NCBI GenBank assembly: GCA_963204835.1
Contig: CAUJHJ010000026.1
Location: forward strand, 1-59,594
Length of the DNA stretch: 59,594 bases
Direction of reading: 5' to 3'
Source of the DNA: Pseudomonadota bacterium
GTDB taxonomy: Bacteria; Pseudomonadota; Gammaproteobacteria; Steroidobacterales; Steroidobacteraceae
Shown: positions 54,786 to 59,594 of the stretch, piece after piece
Numbering within the stretch: position 1 is the stretch's first letter
Layout: each line of letters starts with the position of its first letter
Translations under genes and position numbers: made by a program
Notes under the pieces: generated by a model
Database searches by the model: none
Told to the model about the DNA's origin: nothing
What the model saw: only the letters and a program-made list of their open reading frames with translations

Positions 54786-56207
54786 TCAGCCGCTCACCTG
54801 CACCCAGTCGAGCAGCACGTCGAGGGCGCCCTGCGCACCGCCCGCGCGCTCGTGATTGATGAGGCCGACGACGACATAGCGCCGCCCGCTCGCCGCGAGC
54901 ACGTAGCCCGCGACCGCGCGCACGTCCTCGAGCAGCCCGGTCTTGAAATGCGCGGAGCCCACCGCGCCGTTGCGCCTCGCGGCGGTGCCGTCGACGCCCG
55001 CCATCGGGAGCGACGCCATCAGCTCCGGCATCACCGGGCTGCGCCAGGCGTCGGCGAGCAACCGCGCGAGGCTGCCCGCGCTCACGCGCTCGACGCGCGA
55101 CAGGCCTGCGCCGTTTTCCAGCACGAGCTCGGGCATCGCAAGGCCGCTCGCCGCGAGCCAGGTGCTCAGCGCCTCGCGCGAGCGCTCGAAGCTCGCGGGC
55201 CAGCCGGCGCGCTCGGCGCCGAAGGTCAGGAACAGCTGCTGGGCCATCACGTTGTTGCTGAACTTGTTGATGTCGCGCACCACGGCCGCGAGCGGCTTTG
55301 ATTCGTGCGTCGCGAGCAGCGGCGCACCGGCGGGCACGGTGCCCTCGCGCACCTGCCCCGTCCAGCTGCCGCCACCGCCTTCCCACAGCGCGCGGAACAC
55401 GGCGCCGATGTACGCATCCGGCGCGAGCGGCGCGAGATGCCAGCTGCGCTCGCCGCAGTCGAGCGGAAAGCCGCCGCGAAACACGGGCGCGAGTGGTTGC
55501 GCGAAGTCGGCGCGCAGCTTGCCGCGCCAGTCGCCGCAGGCACCGGCTGCCGCGCGCACGGTCCGCAGCGCCTTCCCGCCGGGGACCGCCGGGAGGATCG
55601 CGACGTGCACCGTGTTCGCCGCGATGTCCGGCACGAACTGGTAGGCGATCGCGTTGTAGTTCACGAGCAGCGCGTCCGGACCGACGTTGTAACTTCGCAG
55701 CGCATCGCCGTCGAACGCGGCCGTATCGTGCGGCGGCAACTGGAAAGCCGAACGGTCGAGCACGAGGTCGCCGCGCAGCTCCCGCAAGCCGAGCGCGCGC
55801 AGCTTCTGCACCAGCAGCCAGAACTGCTCGATGACGAGCGCGGGGTCGCCCTTGCCGCGCAGCGCGAGATCGCCGCGGATCACCGCCCCGTCGCGCGAGC
55901 CGAGCAGCAGCGCGTCCGTGTGCCAGGTGTAGGCGGGACCGAGCGTGCGCAACGCGGCGTAGGTCGTCAGCAGCTTCATCGTGGAGGCGGGATTGCGCGG
56001 CGCGTCGCGATTGAGCCCGGCCTCGAGTCCCGGACCGTCGAGCGGCTGCACGACGACGCTCACCGCACTGGCCGGGATGCCGGCATTGCGCAAGGCGTTC
56101 GTGAAGGCGGTGGGCAACGAATCGGCGGCCGCGGCGACCTGCGCGCACCACGGCGCGGCAAACGCCAGGACCGCGAACCAGGAGGCCGCACGCCTCCGGT
56201 CAGGCAT
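54786..56207 (-). CDS. dacB: D-alanyl-D-alanine carboxypeptidase/endopeptidase PBP4 (DacB)
   Basis: Periplasmic class C penicillin-binding protein that trims or cleaves peptidoglycan cross-links. At 473 residues it is the size of E. coli DacB (477). It has a signal peptide ending near VAAAADS, the active-site tetrad SxxK as S75-T-M-K78, SxN as S317-N-N319, and KTG at 422-424. The insertion between SxxK and SxN is present as expected. The ATG at 56207 lies inside the end of the preceding small gene (8-bp overlap). Confidence 0.95.
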   Translation of the reverse strand: MPDRRRAASWFAVLAFAAPWCAQVAAAADSLPTAFTNALRNAGIPASAVSVVVQPLDGPGLEAGLNRDAPRNPASTMKLLTTYAALRTLGPAYTWHTDALLLGSRDGAVIRGDLALRGKGDPALVIEQFWLLVQKLRALGLRELRGDLVLDRSAFQLPPHDTAAFDGDALRSYNVGPDALLVNYNAIAYQFVPDIAANTVHVAILPAVPGGKALRTVRAAAGACGDWRGKLRADFAQPLAPVFRGGFPLDCGERSWHLAPLAPDAYIGAVFRALWEGGGGSWTGQVREGTVPAGAPLLATHESKPLAAVVRDINKFSNNVMAQQLFLTFGAERAGWPASFERSREALSTWLAASGLAMPELVLENGAGLSRVERVSAGSLARLLADAWRSPVMPELMASLPMAGVDGTAARRNGAVGSAHFKTGLLEDVRAVAGYVLAASGRRYVVVGLINHERAGGAQGALDVLLDWVQVSG

Positions 56208-56640
56208 TGTGCGTGCCTTGCGCGGCCTCGTGCCTTGCGAGCAGCGCGCAATAGCGGTGACGGTGATCCTCGGCGAATTCGCGGGCTTCGATCTCAAAGC
56301 GGTTGTCCCAGTAACCACGGCGAAAGAACTCGACAGCATATTTCCACACCGTGAGGCGGCGCGGCTCCCATTGCCCGAGCACATGGAAGTACTCGTGCAG
56401 GACGATGTCGGGATGGACAAAGAATGGCCCTGCCGCGCCGCGCAGGTAAATGCGCCGGCGCCGGGTCGTTGCAATGGCGCGGATGTGCAGGCACGCGATC
56501 CAGGAATGCTCGATGACGCGCACGTCGTCGACGCCCGGCCCGAAGATTTCCGCGAGCGTGGCGCGCAGGGCAGGAGGCAGGGACGCCACCCGGCCGGGCA
56601 TCAGGCGACGCCGCCAATGGGCCAGAACTGTCGTAGTCAT
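56200..56640 (-). CDS. Small HExxH metallopeptidase-like protein of unknown role
   Basis: A 146-residue cytosolic-looking protein (no signal peptide). It contains the segment PDIVLHEYFHVLGQWEPRRL with an HExxH zinc motif (HEYFH), followed about 25 residues later by NRFEIEAREFAE, where a glutamate could be the third ligand. The N-terminal half (LAEIFGPGVDDVRVIEHS, then RRRRIYLRG) resembles the DUF4157 core seen in several toxin-linked peptidases. Start ATG at 56640 is preceded by GGAAG. It overlaps dacB by 8 bp, suggesting co-expression with a cell-wall enzyme. Family name is uncertain. Confidence 0.7.
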   Translation of the reverse strand: MTTTVLAHWRRRLMPGRVASLPPALRATLAEIFGPGVDDVRVIEHSWIACLHIRAIATTRRRRIYLRGAAGPFFVHPDIVLHEYFHVLGQWEPRRLTVWKYAVEFFRRGYWDNRFEIEAREFAEDHRHRYCALLARHEAAQGTHNA

Positions 56641-56784
56641 GCTTCCATCATCGGCAAATATGCTCTGATACTGCGCAGCCAGGCGACGACAACCCCCACC
56701 GCACCGCAGTCCGCGTCCTGTGGTTGAATACGACCGCAAGGCGCGGAGTGTTTGCGCCGGCGCGCGTGGCCAGACTCCCTACCC

Positions 56785-57837
56785 ATGACAACCGCCACAT
56801 TAAACGATCCAAGGTGGGCCGCGATCGTCGCCCGGGACCCGGGAGCCGACGGCCAGTTCTATTACGGCGTGCGAACGACCGGCGTGTTCTGCCGCCCTTC
56901 CTGCCCGTCGCGACGCGCGCGGCCCGAGAATGTCACGTTCTTCACGACGCGCGAGGCCGCGGAGCGCGCCGGCTTTCGCGCCTGTCGCCGCTGCCGGCCC
57001 GGTGAGCTCTCGGCCGCGGGCCGCCAGGCCGAGTGGGTCGCCGAGGCCTGCCGGCTGATGGAAGCGTCGGAGGAACTGCCAGACCTCGCGGCGCTCGCCG
57101 CGCAGGTGAGGGTGAGCCCCTACCATTTTCATCGCACCTTCAAGACAGTGACCGGCGTGACCCCAAAGCAGTACGCGATCGCGCGGCGCAGCGAGCGACT
57201 GCGGCGCGAGCTCGCGCGCGGCCGCAGCGTCACCGATGCGATCTACGAAGCCGGATACAACTCGAATGGCCGCTTCTACGCCCAAGCGGACGACGTGCTC
57301 GGCATGACGCCCTCGAGCTTCCGCGCGGGCGGCGCGAACACGGCAATGCACTTCGCCGTGGGCGAATGCTCGCTCGGCTCGATCCTCGTCGCATCGAGCT
57401 CGCGCGGCATTTGCGCAATCCTGCTCGGCGATGATCCCGATGCACTCATGCGCAACCTGCAGGACCAGTTCCCCAAGGCCGAGCTGATCGGCGGCGACAC
57501 CGCCTTCGAGCAGCTGGTCGCGAAGGTGGTGGGCTTCGTCGAAGCGCCGGCGCGCGGCTTCGACCTGCCGCTCGACATCCGCGGCACGGCCTTCCAGCAG
57601 CGCGTCTGGCAGGCGCTGCGCGAGATTCCGGCGGGATCGACTGCGAGCTACAGCGACATCGCCGCGCGCATCGGCGCACCAAAGGCGGTTCGCGCGGTGG
57701 GCCAGGCCTGCGGCGCCAACCACATTGCCGTCGCGATTCCCTGCCACCGTGTCGTGCGCACCGACGGCGACCTCTCGGGCTACCGCTGGGGCATCGAGCG
57801 CAAGCGCACCCTGCTCGCCCGCGAGGCACGCCGTTGA
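56785..57837 (+). CDS. ada: Bifunctional DNA repair methyltransferase/transcriptional activator Ada
   Basis: Removes methyl groups from phosphotriesters and O6-methylguanine and activates the adaptive response. The 350-residue protein (E. coli 354) has the zinc domain with C36, C40 and C67/C70 (VFCRPSCPSRR, CRRC), an AraC-type helix-turn-helix (FHRTFKTVTGVTPKQYAI, YNSNGRFYAQADDVLGMTPSSF), and the methyltransferase domain ending with IPCHRVV, active Cys320. All four functions appear intact. Start ATG at 56785. It overlaps the next gene by TTGA, giving an ada-oxygenase operon. Confidence 0.95.
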   Translation: MTTATLNDPRWAAIVARDPGADGQFYYGVRTTGVFCRPSCPSRRARPENVTFFTTREAAERAGFRACRRCRPGELSAAGRQAEWVAEACRLMEASEELPDLAALAAQVRVSPYHFHRTFKTVTGVTPKQYAIARRSERLRRELARGRSVTDAIYEAGYNSNGRFYAQADDVLGMTPSSFRAGGANTAMHFAVGECSLGSILVASSSRGICAILLGDDPDALMRNLQDQFPKAELIGGDTAFEQLVAKVVGFVEAPARGFDLPLDIRGTAFQQRVWQALREIPAGSTASYSDIAARIGAPKAVRAVGQACGANHIAVAIPCHRVVRTDGDLSGYRWGIERKRTLLAREARR

Positions 57838-58538
57838 AGCCGTTTGACTGGGGGCGCGCCAGCGCGGAACTCGACGCCGACGGCGCCTCCGTTCTTCCTG
57901 CCCTGCTCACGCCCGCGGAATGCGAGGTGCTGCGGGCCCGATACGAAGAGGAGGGCCTGTTTCGCGGCCGCGTCGTGATGGCGCGGCACGGCTTCGGCCA
58001 GGGCGAGTACCGCTACTTCGGCTATCCGCTGCCCGAGCCGGTGCGCGGCCTGCGCGAGTCGCTGTACCCGGCGCTCGCGCCGATTGCCAACCGCTGGCAG
58101 GAAGCGCTGGGACTTGAGGCACGCTTTCCGGCGCAACTCGACGAGTTCCGCGCTCGCTGCCACGCCGCCGGCCAGCGCCGGGCGACACCGCTCCTGTTGC
58201 GCTATGGCGCGGGCGACTACAACTGCCTGCACCAGGACCTCTACGGCGAGCATGTGTTTCCGCTGCAGGTGGCGGTGCTGCTGTCGGCCCCCGCCCGGAA
58301 GGACGGCGGTGGGGAGTTCACCGGCGGGGAGTTCGTGCTGGCGGAGCAGCGGCCGCGGCAGCAATCGCGGCCGCTCGTGGTGCCGCTCGGGCAGGGCGAC
58401 GCGGTGGTGTTCGCCGTACACCATCGGCCGATTCCCGCCAGCCGCGGCATCCGCCGTGTCACCACGCGCCACGGCGTGAGCCGCATCCGGTCGGGCCAGC
58501 GCTTCACATTGGGCGTAATCTTCCACGATGCCGCCTGA
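57834..58538 (+). CDS. 2OG-Fe(II) oxygenase (Oxygenase-NA family, linked to DNA alkylation repair)
   Basis: A 234-residue protein. The iron triad is visible: H133 and D135 in NCLHQDLYGEHVFPLQV, and distal H213 in TRHGVSRIRSGQRFTLG, whose arginine would bind 2-oxoglutarate. The pattern GRVVMARHGFGQGEYRYFGY and TGGEFVLAEQRPRQQSR matches the Oxygenase-NA family, which is described as acting on alkylated DNA. TTG start overlaps the ada stop, paralleling ada-alkB pairing in E. coli. Repair activity is inferred from family and context. Confidence 0.88.
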   Translation: MKPFDWGRASAELDADGASVLPALLTPAECEVLRARYEEEGLFRGRVVMARHGFGQGEYRYFGYPLPEPVRGLRESLYPALAPIANRWQEALGLEARFPAQLDEFRARCHAAGQRRATPLLLRYGAGDYNCLHQDLYGEHVFPLQVAVLLSAPARKDGGGEFTGGEFVLAEQRPRQQSRPLVVPLGQGDAVVFAVHHRPIPASRGIRRVTTRHGVSRIRSGQRFTLGVIFHDAA

Positions 58539-58562
58539 TACCGCGGCGACTGGAGCCTCGCC

Positions 58563-59354
58563 ATGAGCACCGCGACTGCCGCCGGGGACAACGCCGCCGC
58601 CCGCGACTTCAGCGCGGCGCGTGACAGCTTCCGCCGCCTGCACGAACACGGCTGCTTCGTGCTCGCGAATCCGTGGGACATCGGCGGCGTGCGCCGCGCC
58701 GAGAAGCTCGGCTACCGGGCCATCGCCTCGACGAGCGCAGGCTTCGCGTGGTCGCTCGGGCGCGACGACAACGAAGTGTCGCGCGACGAAGTGCTCGCGC
58801 ACCTCACGACGCTGTGCGCATCGACGGCGCTTCCCGTGAACGCGGACTTCGAAGACGGCTTCGCAACCGAACCGGCAGCGGTCGCGGGGAACGTGCGACT
58901 CGCGATCGGCACGGGCGTCGCGGGCCTTTCCATCGAGGATCGCAAGGCGGCCGATCTCTACCCGATTGCGCTCGCCACCGAACGCATCCGCGCCGCGCGC
59001 GAAGCGATCGACCACAACGGCGAGAACGTCATGCTGGTCGGGCGCAGCGAGGGGCTGCTCCTCGGCAACACCACGATCGACACGACCGTCGAGCGGTTGA
59101 TCGCCTACGCGGCGGCGGGAGCCGACTGCGTCTATGCCCCCGGCATCCGCTCGCTCGCGGACATCAAGGCGCTCGTCGCGGCGGTCGCGCCGACACCCGT
59201 CAACGTGCTGCTGATGGATGCCTCGATGAAGGTGCCCGAACTGGCCGCGGCGGGCGTGCGGCGCGTGAGCGTGGGCGGCTGGTTCGCCAAGGCGGCCTGG
59301 GCCGCGTACGAACGCACGGCGCGCTGCGTCATGGAGGAAGGGCACCTGCCCTGA
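58563..59354 (+). CDS. Isocitrate lyase/PEP mutase superfamily protein
   Basis: A 263-residue TIM-barrel protein: LHEHGCFVLANPWDIGGVRRAEKLGYRAIASTSAGFA (in parts), the metal-binding VNADFEDGF (DxEDG), GVAGLSIEDR, and AAGADCVYAPGIRS. These are features of the PEP mutase/carboxyphosphonoenolpyruvate mutase branch. True isocitrate lyases carry a KKCGH loop that is not seen here, so it more probably cleaves or rearranges another 2-oxo or 2-methyl acid. It follows the oxygenase by 24 bp but is unrelated in function. Confidence 0.85.
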   Translation: MSTATAAGDNAAARDFSAARDSFRRLHEHGCFVLANPWDIGGVRRAEKLGYRAIASTSAGFAWSLGRDDNEVSRDEVLAHLTTLCASTALPVNADFEDGFATEPAAVAGNVRLAIGTGVAGLSIEDRKAADLYPIALATERIRAAREAIDHNGENVMLVGRSEGLLLGNTTIDTTVERLIAYAAAGADCVYAPGIRSLADIKALVAAVAPTPVNVLLMDASMKVPELAAAGVRRVSVGGWFAKAAWAAYERTARCVMEEGHLP

Positions 59355-59414
59355 GATCCGCTACAGGCCAGGTTAAGCGCGGCTAACGCCAACCCGAGAT
59401 TTTCGGAACTCAAG

Positions 59415-59431
59415 GGCGGGGTCGACCCGCC
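59415..59431. other. Short hairpin in the last intergenic gap
   Basis: GGCGGG-GTCGA-CCCGCC forms a 6-bp perfect stem with a 5-base loop, 60 bp after the preceding stop. No T-run follows, so it is not a convincing intrinsic terminator on either strand. The rest of the 124-bp gap shows nothing recognisable. Confidence 0.3.
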
Positions 59432-59478
59432 AACATGCGCTCCATGGACGGTCCAACACCGGACCCGAGGAGGGCATC

Positions 59479-59594
59479 ATGATCATCAATCTCTGGCGCA
59501 TCTGGGACATCTGGTTCGAGGCCATGGGCCGCTCGCAAGACTTCTCGGCGCCGTGGCGCATTGCCACCGGCACCCGCCCGGTAGCGGCGGCAGG
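59479..59594 (+). CDS. Unknown ORF, truncated by the window edge
   Basis: An open frame starting ATG at 59479 after a strong GAGGAGGG ribosome-binding site, running 38 codons to the end of the sequence without a stop. It begins MIINLWRIWDIWFEAMGRSQ, with several tryptophans, and is then more neutral. I recognise no family. The strong ribosome-binding site is the main reason to call it. Confidence 0.45.
   Translation, partial: MIINLWRIWDIWFEAMGRSQDFSAPWRIATGTRPVAAA

Noticed and set aside
58563..59354. Isocitrate lyase of the glyoxylate shunt
   Set aside because: Too short and lacking the KKCGH catalytic loop; placed only in the PEP mutase/ICL superfamily.

Overview
The window comes from a high-GC, aerobic, ubiquinone-using proteobacterium. 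The order gmk-rpoZ-spoT-ridA-recG, the ubiC-ubiA pair, mnmG, a single bifunctional SpoT-type enzyme and a VPEP-type PEP-CTERM protein together suggest a gammaproteobacterium of the Nevskiales/Steroidobacterales/Xanthomonadales type. That placement is inference from gene content; no rRNA is present. No rRNA, tRNA, CRISPR array, insertion sequence or phage gene was seen, and coding density is very high.

Layout. 1-303 is the 5' part of a minus-strand AAA+ ATPase under a tandem palindromic operator. 404-7458 is a housekeeping run: gmk, rpoZ, spoT, ridA, recG, ubiC, ubiA. comF (minus) and bioB-bioC follow. 10103-18141 is a complete aa3-type cytochrome c oxidase locus: a DUF2244 protein, ctaC, ctaD, a 41-residue assembly peptide, ctaG, ctaE, a DUF2909 protein on the other strand, SURF1, a SCO-like thioredoxin-fold protein, ctaA and ctaB. 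18153-28468 holds a LysE exporter, an orphan MASE1 histidine kinase, gloB, a glutathione transferase, an AI-2E/PerM transporter, uvrD and the potassium-uptake pair trkA-trkH.

28545-42288 is the accessory-looking part. It holds a 12-helix nucleotide-translocase-like transporter fused to a cadherin-like domain, an exported kinase-like protein, a PEP-CTERM protein, and a tightly packed three-gene operon. That operon encodes a DUF4062-nSTAND-TM-TPR protein, a SLOG-TM protein and a small multi-helix membrane protein, and it looks like a conflict or defence system. Opposite it runs a SPFH-NfeD-CBS-metallophosphatase operon whose last gene carries a second kinase-like domain. A CheD-like protein lacking the catalytic cysteine follows.

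42311-59594 returns to mixed functions: a DUF885 peptidase, a gamma-glutamylcyclotransferase-like protein, a vapBC toxin-antitoxin pair, an OppA-like lipoprotein, mnmG, an S33 peptidase, natA-natB, a GltS-type symporter, chrA, dacB (PBP4), a small HExxH protein, ada with an Oxygenase-NA enzyme, a PEP mutase/isocitrate lyase family enzyme, and the start of an unknown ORF at the right edge.

All names rest on reading protein motifs by eye. No database search was run.
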